Positions 23,114 through 33,474 of a stretch of 64,000 nt of DNA are shown one piece after another. This stretch comes from Stomorhina lunata (Eukaryota; Arthropoda; Insecta; Diptera; Rhiniidae). The position numbers and the translations under genes are program-made. The first letter of the stretch is position 1; the number at the start of each line of letters is the position of its first letter. Where the stretch lies: assembly GCA_933228675.1 (NCBI GenBank), contig OW121743.1, positions 113,943,781 to 114,007,780 on the forward strand. The letters are read 5' to 3'. Below the pieces are notes generated by a model. It was not told the origin of the DNA and did no database searches. It saw only the letters and a program-made list of their open reading frames with translations.

Positions 23114-23610
23114 TCGAGCCCTTAGATTAAAATGATTGCAAGCGACAGGATAAATATTGATTGTAAGCGACAAAAAATCTTAATTAAACCAAAACGATGA
23201 ATGTTTTTTTTTTGGTTTTTTGTAAGTTTGCTACTATCGACAAATAATTAATTTTTTCCAAATGGTTTAGAAGTTATGGTGCAAAGTATTGTATGTGAAG
23301 ATTTTTAGTTTTACTTCAAAAACTTTTAAGCTACTGGGCGGATTGTGGTGCAACATCCAGAAATTGGCCAATGGGTAGTTAGAATTTTAGACCAATTTGT
23401 AAAAACTGAGCCAAAGTTGAGCATCATTGTATGTAAAACCTATTGAACAGTATAACTTTCGTAAATATAAACCTATCGAAAAGATTTTTACACATTCGAA
23501 AACTACTTAAGAAAAAATGAAAAATATGCTCACTGTACTACGCTATCTCTAATAGTTTAAAAGACATTTAACGGAATGTCGCTTACGATTAATTCAATCT
23601 AAGGGCTCGA
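23114..23610. mobile_element. 497-bp MITE with TCGAGCCCTTAGATT inverted ends
   Basis: The left end is tcgagcccttagattaaaat from 23114. The right end read on the minus strand is tcgagcccttagattgaatt from 23610. Both continue with a CAAGCGAC / GTAAGCGAC step nearby. TA flanks both ends (23112-23113 and 23611-23612). No transposase is present. The TA duplication and size suggest a non-autonomous Tc1/mariner-type element, but the TIR does not match the DD37E element at 13286. Confidence 0.8.
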
Positions 23611-23612
23611 TA

Positions 23613-24359
23613 TAAGGTTCACTACTTATTTGACAAAAGAATTTCATTTGAACTATGTAAATGTTTCGACAAACGTACGAGTTTATTTAGATATACAATT
23701 TTATTAAAGTTTTTGCAAAAAAAGTTATTAATTTTGAAAATCCCTAAGGTATGTTACACAATATTTGCAAATATCAAATGTGGCTATTTGGACCCTGCAT
23801 TAGAAATATTCATAGTTTAAGGCAAATTAAGTGAAAATATTTCCTAATTTTCTATATTGTTAATTCTGGAATTACAGGTGAAAGGAGAGAAAGCTTTATA
23901 TTATTTAGCACTGTAATTAAACGTTATGTCTTTTTTTAGAACATTAAAGCTTTGCAACTTCTTGTTATTTCGACCCATTTGTTCTATGGCCACTTTTAGT
24001 TCTTTTACATTGACGGCGTGTTATTACTGTAGGCTTACCGCTGATAGAGAATGAGGTAGTAATTAATAACTTAATATATAACATTAATAGAAATTAATAG
24101 TTACTTAAATTGATGTTGCTGTGATCGGGGTTTGAACCCAGCCTGAATATATGTTACGCTTGGTTGTCGACGTACCAACGTTAATTAGTTTTATGCATGA
24201 TTAAAATTAGGTCCGTCTATGTATACTTCCACGTTTTTACTCTTAAAAATCTTATATATTAATATTTTTTAAGAATTCTTGATGTCCAAGAATTCAAATC
24301 TAGAGGAATTTTTCTTAACTACATATATTAAAAATTTTTTTTTATCGCATTTTTTCTAA
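23613..24359. other. Intronic non-coding with a tRNA-like segment
   Basis: No gene is seen. On the minus strand around 24121-24185, gtacgtcgacaaccaagcgt is followed by ggctgggttcaaaccccgat, the latter looking like a tRNA T-arm/B-box. It does not fold into a full cloverleaf by eye, so a SINE remnant is more likely than a tRNA gene. Confidence 0.35.
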
Positions 24360-26080
24360 AGTAATCTAATTTTCGTAAATACCACGATCATTAATAAAAC
24401 TCGTAGATGTTAACACAAAATAGGCAAAAAAGAAATCAAAATCCAATTTATAGCAACAAAATACATGGTTCGTGATAACAAAGAAATATAATTTCAAACA
24501 TTGTTGCTACGATATTATTATTTTAAATCTTCTGTAGAAAAATTTTTGATAAACAAATTTTCTATAGAAAAATTTTTGATAAAAAATTTTTTTTTATAAA
24601 AATTTTTTATACAAAAATTTTTTTTTTTTTTTTTGTATTACAAATTTTTGTATCAAAAATTTTTCTATAGAAAATTTTTTTATCAAATAGAAATTTTTGT
24701 ATCAAACATTTTTCTATACAAAATTTTTGTATCAAAAATTTTTCTACAGAAAATTTTTGTATCAAAAATTTTTCAATAGAAAATTTTTGTATCAAAAATT
24801 TTTCTATAGAAATTTTTTATATCAAAAATTTTTCTATAGAAAATTTTTGTATCAAAAATTTTTCTATGGAAAATTTTTGTATCAAAAATTTTTCTATAGA
24901 AAATTTTTGTATCAAAAATTTTTCTATAGAAAGTTTTTGTATCAAAAATTTTTCTATAGAAATTTTTGTATCAAAAATTTTTCTATAGAAAATTTTTGTA
25001 TCAAAAATTTTTCTATACAAAATTTTTGTATCAAAAATTTTTCTATACAAAATTTTTGTATCAAAAATTTTTCTATAGAAAATTTTTGTATCAAAAATTT
25101 TTCTATAGAAATTTTTTATATCAAAAATTTTTCTATATAAAATTTTTGTATCAAAAATTTTTCTATAGAAAATTTTTGTATCAAAAATTTTTCTATTGAA
25201 AATTTTTGTATCAAAAATTTTTCTATAGAAAATTTTTGTATCAAAAATTTTTCTATAGAAAATTTTTGTATCAAAAATTTTTCTGTAGAAAATTTTTGTA
25301 TCAAAAATTTTTCTATAGAAAATTTTTGTATCAAAAATTTTTCTATAGAAAATTTTTGTATCAAAAATTTTTCTATAGAAAATTTTTGTATCAAAAATTT
25401 TTCTATAGAAAATTTTTGTATCAAAAATTTTTCTATAGAAAATTTTTGTATCAAAAATTTTTCTATAGAAAATTTTTGTATCAAAAATTTTTCTATAGAA
25501 AATTTTTGTATCAAAAATTTTTCTATAGAAAATTTTTGTATCAAAAATTTTTCTATAGAAAATTTTTGTATCAATTTTTCTATAGAAAATTTTTGTATCA
25601 AAAATTTTTCTATAGAAAATTTTTGTATAAAAAATTTTTCTTTAGAAAATTTTTGTATCAAAAATTTTTCTATAGAAAATTTTTGTATCAAAAATTTTTC
25701 TATAGAAAATTTTTGTATCAAAAATTTTTCTATAGAAAATTTTTGTATCAAAAATTTTTCTATAGAAAATTTTTGTATCAAAAATTTTTCCATAGAAAAT
25801 TTTTGTATCAAAAATTTTTCTATAGAAAATTTTTGTGTCAAACATTTTTCTATAGAAAATTTTTGTATCAAACATTTTTATATTGAAAATTTTTGTATCA
25901 AACATTTTTATATTGAAAATTTTTGTATTAAAAATTTTTCTATAGAAAATTTGTGTATCAAAATTTTTTATATAAAAAAAAAAACAAAACCTATTTTAGT
26001 TGAAAGTAATTAAACAAAACGGCAACTCTGCCGACTATTTTTTTGTTATGTTCACTTTGCACCGATCCATGAGAACGAAT
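24360..26080. mobile_element. Satellite-bearing foldback-like element, copy 2 (inverted flanks)
   Basis: Module M2 is in plus orientation at 24370-24520 (cgtaaataccacgatcatta, aataggcaaaaaagaaatca, aatccaatttatagcaacaa). A satellite follows at 24531-25980, and module M1 is inverted at 25985-26075 (aaacctattttagttgaaag, cggcaactctgccgactatt). Relative to copy 1 the flanks are exactly reversed. The satellite, however, keeps the same plus-strand orientation as in copy 1, except for about two units at 24531-24600 that run the other way (TTTTTGATAAA). So the inner array is flipped relative to its own flanks. Confidence 0.65.
24607..25980. repeat. 30-bp satellite array (GTATCA/CTATAG), about 45 copies
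   Basis: A very regular monomer of 30 bp: AAAATTTTTGTATCA plus AAAATTTTTCTATAG. Many consecutive copies at 25200-25560 are identical or differ by one base. Variants include CTGTAG, CATAG and GTGTCA, plus a 5-bp deletion near 25575. Because 30 is a multiple of 3, reading frames stay open on both strands. The apparent 251-aa minus and 226-aa plus proteins here are pure repeat translation and not genes. Confidence 0.97.
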
Positions 26081-27040
26081 GCTTTTTTAAAATATGTTAT
26101 AATTTTGTGTGGAAATGAAGAGAATTTTGAAGATATTAGCCATTCCCCTGTCATCTTTTATCATACAAAATAACACAGGAAAATGACGATAAATTACACA
26201 GGATAATCAACCAAAATCCAATATTAGATTTCTTATTTTAGAAATGATAGAAACCAAATTAAAAAAAATAGACGATAGAATATTCACAATTAAGATTTTT
26301 TCCGAATTTCAAATTATTCTTCTTTTCTTGATTTAACCTACTTATCAAAGTATCATCTATTTTATATTTTTAAAGACTTTTCACCAAAAATTCGATTTCA
26401 AGTTAAAATAAAATGTGATTTTATATTAAACTCCTTTTGTCATCTAAGGCATATTTAGGGAATTGTCGTTATAAAAAGATTTGTAAGTATTTTCAAAAAT
26501 ATTGTATTAGGTTTCCACCAATTTTAAATATTTTTTTAATGGATTTTTAATTAAATTTTATTAAGTATAATCTATGATATTTTGTAATTTCTTGATTAAC
26601 TTTATAATTACATAATTGTAGAACTTCGACATTTTTTTTTTGGTATGCCCTTTTATCCCAGAAAATTTTTCAGAAATCGGAACAAATGATAGACAGTCAA
26701 TGTAATTCCAGGTTATACTGTAGATACATCTAAACTTCCCAGCCCAGCTCAGTCAGTTTCTATAGACCACTTTTTCCGATTTTTTTTTAAATTGTCCGGC
26801 TTAAACTGTTCATTTGCAGACAGAACAGATCTTATTTTACCTTTCGGCTAGGTTTCAAAATAACATAGTAGACGATATTTTTCAATACTACCACATACAA
26901 CCGGATATCTATCCGTTAATGGATGTATGTATAGAAATATGTATAGAAATTGGTCTATTTTGTATCGCATAACGCATTTTTTCGAAAATTTCACTGATAT
27001 TCGAAAGTTTGTAACTGTAAACACAGCAAATATAACGTTA
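26081..27040. other. Intronic non-coding stretch
   Basis: AT-rich sequence between satellite-bearing copy 2 and the CACTA-like transposon. No ORF, repeat or RNA gene is supported. Confidence 0.4.
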
Positions 27041-27577
27041 CACAGAAAAAAATAGTTCAGAAAAAATTTTGATAACTCCGTTTGTTAAACACAAAAAATA
27101 TTTTTAACAATGCATGTATTTGACTTAAATATTATTTTTATCAATGATACAACTTTTAGAAAATGCAGTCAATAAACTATATTTAATAAGCAAATTGTTG
27201 AATACTTTCAAATATTTAATAAAAATTATACTTGAATAATCGTAAAACTAGATTTTTCTTTAAATTTTGTCAGTTGTTTTAAATTTTTGTCCGTTAATTT
27301 GAATTTAAGCATGATTTATTTCGATCATTTTTTTTTTGCACTTTTGTTTTTGTTTTTCTATCTAAATTGGAGTTGTAACTAAGAATAGAATAAAAAACAT
27401 ACAGGTTTCTTCATATGTTGTTTTTGTAATCTTCTTTATTTTAAACTATTTTAGTTAGTTGCTTTTTGATCTTCGCCGCGATAATATGTATTAAACGTGT
27501 TAGTGGAAATAAAGAGTAAAAAAATATAAATAAAAAGTGAATTCTAATAGAAAAACTAATATATAAAATATAACAAA

Positions 27578-29956
27578 ATGGTAATTAAGTGTTTTATGTG
27601 TGAGGAGATATTTAATCATCCAGAAAGTTTATTTTTTCATCTAAAAGAACATCATACTCCACCTGGTACAATATATATTTGTAATTTTATAGAGTGTTAT
27701 CAAAAGTTTACAGTGAAACAAAATTTTAAAAGACACGTTTTAAGACATTTTAAGAACAGTGGTACTGTAACTGGAAATGATACAATCTCTAAAGATTTTA
27801 ATTTTACAAACGGTTCTGAAGTTTTTATTCCACCTATGGATTCTGAAACAAACTACAGTACTGGTGATGTCCCTTGTATCGTATCTGAATTTAACTATAA
27901 CAATAGTTTGCAATGTGTTATTAATTCCGTGAATAAATTTATTATACAGTTACATTCTAAAAATAATTACACTCGTTCCGATATACAATCTTTTCAAAAA
28001 TCTATTGAGATTAGTATATTAGATCCTATTATAATTTTCTTGCAAAGTTGCCTTAATAATACCGAATCAAATAAGCAAATGTTAGCTCAAATTTCTAAAG
28101 ATTTTAAAGGTTTATTTAATAATGTCAAATCAGACTACAAGCTCGAGAAATCAATGATAGATATGGGACTTGTCGAAAAAGCCCAGACATTTAATATTGA
28201 AAATAATTCAAATTCTAAAGGAACAATAATGCCTCTTAAATTTCAATTTAAAAAAATTTTTGAAAAAGACGATTATTTAGAAGAAGTATTAGCTTACATG
28301 GATACAATTGAGAAAAGCTCAAAATTTACAAATTTTGTGCAGGGAGATTTGTGGAAACAAAAGAAATCATTGTATCCGAATCGTACTTTAATTCCATATT
28401 TCCTATATGATGATGACTTTGGAATTAATAATTCGTTGGGGTCTAAATCAAATAAACATGCCGTATGTAACTTCTATTACAGCTTTCCATGTTTACCACA
28501 AAAGTCATCTTCTTTGAATGATGTTTTTTTGGCCTGTTCAATGCATTCTGCAGATATTAAAAAATACGGCAATAACTCTTTTAAGCACCTTGTTGAGACA
28601 ATTAACGACTTGGAAGTTCTTGGAATTGATATAGAAACAAAAAATGGAACAAAGAAAGTTTATTTTATAATGGGCTTAATTTTGGCAGATAACTTGGGAT
28701 TAAACGTAACTCTTAATTTTGCAAAATCCTTTTCGGCAAATCGGTTTTGCCGTTTCTGTGTTATTAGCAAATCTGATTCTCAAAAAGCTGTAAAACAGAA
28801 TTCAGAAATTCTAAGAAACAGGATAAATTATAGAATTTCCTTATCAGATGAAAACCTATCAGAATCTGGAATAACAGCTAATTGTATTTTTAATAATATT
28901 CCCTCCTTTCACGCTACAGAAAATTACTCAGTCGATATAATGCATGACATATATGAGGGTATATGTCATAATATATTTTCACAGTCATTATTATACTTTA
29001 TCAAAAATATGAAATACATGAATATTGATGACATAAATAATAAAATAGAATCATTCCCTTATTTTAAAGGTGATAAAGGTGCTAAAAAGTTTAACTTAAC
29101 AATCAAAGAACTCGAGAAAGGAAAATTTAAAATGTCAGCCAAACAAATGATGTCATTTTCATACTATTTTCCTGTAATATTTGGAGAATATGTACCGTAT
29201 AATGACGAAGTTTGGCAGTTTTTAATAACGTTTCTTGAACTCATAGAAGATTTGCTATGTTATGAAATTTCAAATTCTTTAATTGTAAAAATTAGAGCAA
29301 AAATTTCGATAGTAAACAGAGATTATCAAATTTTATTTAAAAAAACTCTAACCCCAAAATTCCACATAATGCTTCATTATCCAATGATAATGCAAAAATC
29401 TGGGCCGTTGAGAAATTTGTGGACTTTTAAATTCGAAGCTAAGCACAAAGAGTTTAAAATATATGCACATATTATAACAAGTAGAAAATGTATTCCGAAA
29501 TCATTTTCTATAAAACATCAAATGAAATTCGCAAATTATATATTAAATTCGAAAGATAGTAAGATCGGGGAATTAAAAAAAATAATCACAGACCCTAAGA
29601 TAAAACAAACTATTTGCGATAAGTTTCAAATTAATCAAATTACTGTGTATTCAGAATTTAAAATATGGGGTTATCAATATGATAATAAATCATTCATAGG
29701 GAGATTTAAAAATAATGTCGACATTTTCATCGTTCTTTATATAATAAAAAAATGCGATACTGACGTCTTTTTATGCTGTAAAAAAGTTATTTCTGACTAT
29801 GATCTGCATTTCGCAGCATATCAAATTACAAATATTTCGAACTTGTACGAACTTGTACCAATGAGTGAAGTAGTTGGCCCCCCTGTTGAAAAAATAAAAA
29901 CATCTTTCGGCAAAACTTTTGTAAAATTGAAAGAGTTTTATCAAAGTATATACTAA
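27578..29956 (+). CDS. Zinc-finger transposase, CACTA/Transposase_21-like
   Basis: 792 residues, uninterrupted, from ATG 27578. The N-terminus has two C2H2 fingers (C5-C8-H21-H25/26; C35-C40-H53-H57), probably for DNA binding. A core from about residue 270 to 480 follows the layout of CACTA transposases. It has an acidic YDDDFG (Asp 278-280) with NNSLGS, then a segment leading to ADNLGLN (Asp 371), a CxxC pair in ANRFCRFC (C391, C394) and DIMHDIYEG (453-461). Near 596-625 comes KFHIMLHYPMIM followed by GPLRNLW and FEAKHKEFK. I see this arrangement as characteristic of animal EnSpm-like transposases. The catalytic residues are not assigned with certainty. The start ATG is shared with the downstream SAM gene if splicing occurs at 27581. 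Confidence 0.75.
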   Translation: MVIKCFMCEEIFNHPESLFFHLKEHHTPPGTIYICNFIECYQKFTVKQNFKRHVLRHFKNSGTVTGNDTISKDFNFTNGSEVFIPPMDSETNYSTGDVPCIVSEFNYNNSLQCVINSVNKFIIQLHSKNNYTRSDIQSFQKSIEISILDPIIIFLQSCLNNTESNKQMLAQISKDFKGLFNNVKSDYKLEKSMIDMGLVEKAQTFNIENNSNSKGTIMPLKFQFKKIFEKDDYLEEVLAYMDTIEKSSKFTNFVQGDLWKQKKSLYPNRTLIPYFLYDDDFGINNSLGSKSNKHAVCNFYYSFPCLPQKSSSLNDVFLACSMHSADIKKYGNNSFKHLVETINDLEVLGIDIETKNGTKKVYFIMGLILADNLGLNVTLNFAKSFSANRFCRFCVISKSDSQKAVKQNSEILRNRINYRISLSDENLSESGITANCIFNNIPSFHATENYSVDIMHDIYEGICHNIFSQSLLYFIKNMKYMNIDDINNKIESFPYFKGDKGAKKFNLTIKELEKGKFKMSAKQMMSFSYYFPVIFGEYVPYNDEVWQFLITFLELIEDLLCYEISNSLIVKIRAKISIVNRDYQILFKKTLTPKFHIMLHYPMIMQKSGPLRNLWTFKFEAKHKEFKIYAHIITSRKCIPKSFSIKHQMKFANYILNSKDSKIGELKKIITDPKIKQTICDKFQINQITVYSEFKIWGYQYDNKSFIGRFKNNVDIFIVLYIIKKCDTDVFLCCKKVISDYDLHFAAYQITNISNLYELVPMSEVVGPPVEKIKTSFGKTFVKLKEFYQSIY

Positions 29957-29977
29957 GTTTTTACCAATTTTTTTTAG

Positions 29978-31719
29978 GATAACACTACAGCTGTTGATAG
30001 TACTTTATATGACTTATTGTCCACATGGAACCTACAACATTTATATAATCATTTCGCAGGTATGTTTTTCGAATTCAAAATTATTTATATATTTAATCGT
30101 ACTAATTCGTACTTTATTAGAACATCGTATAACAATTGATGTATTAAAAATTTTAAAAACCAGACATATCGATATTCTTTTTTATGGTCTTGCTGTTGGT
30201 GACCTTGCTCTTTTCGAAAACTATTTGGAAAAATGGAAATCGACACATGCTTCTCCAATGCCATCAGCTGAACTCCAAACACCTTCCACAAATAATGATT
30301 TAAGCCGGAATACTCTCTCTGTTATGGAAATTCTTAAAGACACACATAATGGGAGATCTGTCCTGAAATACTACGAAGAAAAGAGCCTACTTCATGATGA
30401 ACAACGCCAATTGCTTATAAAAACTATTGGGTCGTATATAGAAGCTAGGGGACTGTCATGTTCTGTTTCAGATTGTTCTGCAATGGAAAAAGAAATCTGT
30501 TCAATTTTTCCAACAGAAGAACTGGTAATATTACGTCCGTAGTAAAATTTTATGGTTTATTACTATATTTTTCTTTTTATTTATTTAGGAATATTATAAT
30601 ACGGGAAAAAGAGGAAAGTTATACTCCAAAATTTATAATTTAAAACGACATTCGAAAAACGTTTTCGAACTAAAAGATACTCAAAAAACTGATCAAAAAT
30701 TCGGTAATATATAATTGTCAGATGTCACAAAAATTATTTTTATTATTTCATATCTTTCAGTCCAAGATTCTGATGCCACTATTGCCCTTCAAAGCTTGCG
30801 AAGTGGAAACGTTTCGGCAGACGAATTTGATATATATTGGCGAAAATGTTCTCAATTACGTTTTAAATCAATGTCAGAGTCCAGTTCAACAAACGATATT
30901 TTGAAGGAATGGCCAGAGTATTTAAAACCCTCGGGATTCAAATTGGTGAGTACTAAAATTCTTTAAAAATATGTATGTATATATTTATGTATTGTAAACA
31001 TATCTGTTTTTTAATATTTCTTGCAGATTGAAATTGATTTTTCTCTTAAATATGTTGAAGCGAAAGATTTAATTTCAAAATGGCCACTTTTTGAACCAAA
31101 GCTGATACAATTACTCAGGGCTAAAGTAACCAGTTCACTTGCTTCTAAACAACTATGTGATATATTATTATGTGACGAAGGTAAACCAATATAAATTTAT
31201 ATATGTATATATATATATTTTTACTTATACATAAATTTATTTCTTATTTCAGAATCGAAAAAATTTGGTATTTTCTGGCATTTGCATAACCTCTTTCCCC
31301 CGCAACAAAAAAGCATAACGGATAAGTCTGGAGCTAAAATTAAAAAAAAATTTTCTATTTGTGATTCGCAAAATGCTTTTGCTTTAGTAGCCAACTGCGA
31401 AAAAGAACTAAATATTAAGCTAGATCTCCTAAAGATTCAGAAGCAGAATATTCAACCTATGTTATTAGTTATAGGAAATATACTGGAAGTCAAGCAAATG
31501 TTTCTTTATTTTGATGGCATAAAGTATCCAATGCTAAAAGTATTAACAGCTGTAGATATATTGTATAAGTTATTTTTTGTATTCAACTTAGAATTTCCTA
31601 AAGAAGCTGAAATTTTTTACAACTTCTTACAAGTTTTTTTTTATGAAATGCCGAAAAATAAAAATTTTTCAAAAATTTTTACTGTAAAAAACGAAATTTT
31701 AAATATAGATAATATTTAA
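29978..31719 (+). CDS. SAM-domain accessory protein of the transposon (spliced)
   Basis: A predicted multi-exon gene: 27578-27580 (ATG only), 29978-30059, 30121-30524, 30589-30703, 30761-30945, 31027-31180 and 31253-31719. Every intron is GT-AG, all phases agree and the total is 1,410 nt (469 aa plus stop). Donors include GTATGT (30060), GTAATA (30525, 30704), GTGAGT (30946) and GTAAAC (31181). Residues about 10-75 form a SAM-like domain (LLSTWNLQHLYNHFAEHRIT, then IDVLKILKTRHIDILFYGLA, then ALFENYLEKW). Further on are SKIYNLKRH, YWRKCSQLRFKSM and ILKEWPEYLKP, features of a protein family that I recall accompanying such transposases. Its job is unknown; it could be a TnpA-like partner. The ATG exon is inferred, while the six larger exons are well supported. 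Confidence 0.75.
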
Positions 31720-32241
31720 GCAATTATATATGTTCATATATATTTCTACTTTCCTATTTTTTAAGAAATTTGTAAAAATTTAGTTTTTTCTTTAAATAAA
31801 AACAAAAATTTAAATTTTTTTGCGTTTTTTTTTTTTGGTGAAATAAAAATCAGAAAGTCAACGAAACTTTTCATCAACTCAACTCATAGTTTTATTGAAT
31901 AAAAATTCTAATTCAACAACTTTTTTTATTAATTCAACAACTTTTTTTATCAAAGCAAAATAAAAACTTGAAAAACTCATTCTTTAAGTTGATGAACTCT
32001 GTATTCAATTATTTTGCAACATTCAACGAATTTTTTTATTGAAACTGAAATAAAAAACAACAAATATTTTTGTTAACTTAATGACAAAAGTTCTTGACTC
32101 AAAATAGAAAAATTTTAATAAACACACTTACAAAAGTTTTTATCAATTCTGCAAAAAAAGTCATCGCATGAAATTTAACAATTTTTTTGATCAAATCCTT
32201 GAATTTCGTATTCAAACATGAAAATTATTTTTTTCTGTGTA

Positions 32242-32366
32242 CAAAATGTACTTAATGTTGGTACTAACCGATAAGAAGTTATTGATGCAGGGCCACTAAT
32301 ACCATCTACTATCAAAAATTGTTTTTTTCATATATTATATAAATTATATAAAGTATACTTTATTAC

Positions 32367-32425
<59 letters not shown>

Positions 32426-33470
32426 TATTTAAGTAAATATGTGTGTGTATATTATAAAAAATTTAACTTAAAAACAAAAATAGTTTAAAAAACATTCATT
32501 CAATCCTGTCATATTTCAAACTATTTATCCTTCGTTTAGTTTTCAATTTTCCCCCCAACCGTTTTCCAAGCTCAGCATAACATTAATCATCGCAACATGA
32601 TGTTTTCTAATTTTTCATACATCATTATCAAATCCTCTGATTAACTTTACACGGCATGAAATGTATGAAAATTTTTTTTGTCAAATTTTAACAATAAAAA
32701 ATCTGAAAAGTGACAAAATTGTCAAAACATACACGTTAGATATTTGAAAAATAATTTCAGCAACAGCATTAAAGCAAAAAATCACAGTCCTAAATAAAAA
32801 TTTTAAATTGAAAAGAAAGTGTGGCAGAATAAAAAAAAACTAATAAACTTGTCTATATTATATCTTTTAAATATGAATTTTCAAAAAAAAAAACACCAAT
32901 CTCTAAGGTATAAACAATATACATATTTAAAATATAATAATCTCAAAAAAACTTTCCTAAAATTGCTTTGAATACCTCCAAATCTATCGCCACCCTCTTT
33001 CTTGGGGGACACAAAGTTCAAACCTAAACAACAAAAGGTCATAACGTCAGACACTCATCTCAATTTAATAGCAATTTTGTCAAAAATTAAAGACAATTTT
33101 AAAGTCATTGTTCTGTAACGCATTTTAAGGACACTGTAAACATGTGCAAAAAAAAGGACGAAGACAAATAATTCTCCCCAAGGACATTTTTCAGCATTGA
33201 TTCAATTTCATGTTAATTTACTTGTCAATACGACCCTAATATGAGAAGTGTATGCGAATTTAAGTGGGTAAATGTCTGAGCTACTGGATAGGTTTAAACG
33301 GTTTGTGTGTCTGTGTAAAATAAAAAAAAACATGATATTTACGCAATAGAAACAACATAACATTGTTGTCAACAATATATGATAAATATTTAATAGAAGT
33401 TATAAGACTAATGTGACCAACTCAAAAATTTTGTAGATATCTAAAAGCTTGACATATATTCCAAATATTC
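32242..33470. other. Intronic non-coding, includes an (AT)n microsatellite
   Basis: Unique-looking AT-rich sequence. A dinucleotide AT run of about 55 bp occupies roughly 32366-32421. No gene is seen. Confidence 0.5.
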
Positions 33471-33474
33471 AATC

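Larger units (their letters stand above)
27041..32239 (+). mobile_element. CACTA/EnSpm-like two-protein transposon, apparently intact
   Basis: A 5,199-bp element. The left end reads cacagaaaaaaata from 27041. The right end on the minus strand reads cacagaaaaaaata from 32239. TA flanks both ends (27039-27040, 32240-32241). Subterminal regions carry repeated TTCAACAA-type motifs (inverted near 27195; direct near 31912, 31933 and 32024), as expected of transposase-binding arrays. Two coding units lie in series on the plus strand, an uninterrupted 792-aa transposase and a multi-exon SAM-domain gene. All frames and splice sites are intact, which points to recent arrival. The EnSpm/CACTA assignment rests on protein motif layout, because the TIR begins CACAG and not CACTA. 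Confidence 0.75.

Noticed and set aside
24697..25886. Long ORFs (up to 251 aa, both strands) of IEKFLIQKFS / YQKFFYRKFL repeats
   Set aside because: The 30-bp satellite unit is a multiple of 3, so frames without a stop in one unit stay open for the whole array on both strands. There is no promoter, start context or non-repeat domain.
29994..30120. Start of the SAM-domain gene at the ATG 29994 reading MIVLYMTYC
   Set aside because: That frame runs through an intron (GTATGT at 30060 to AG at 30120). The spliced frame from 29978 gives a continuous SAM domain (LYNHFAEHRIT).
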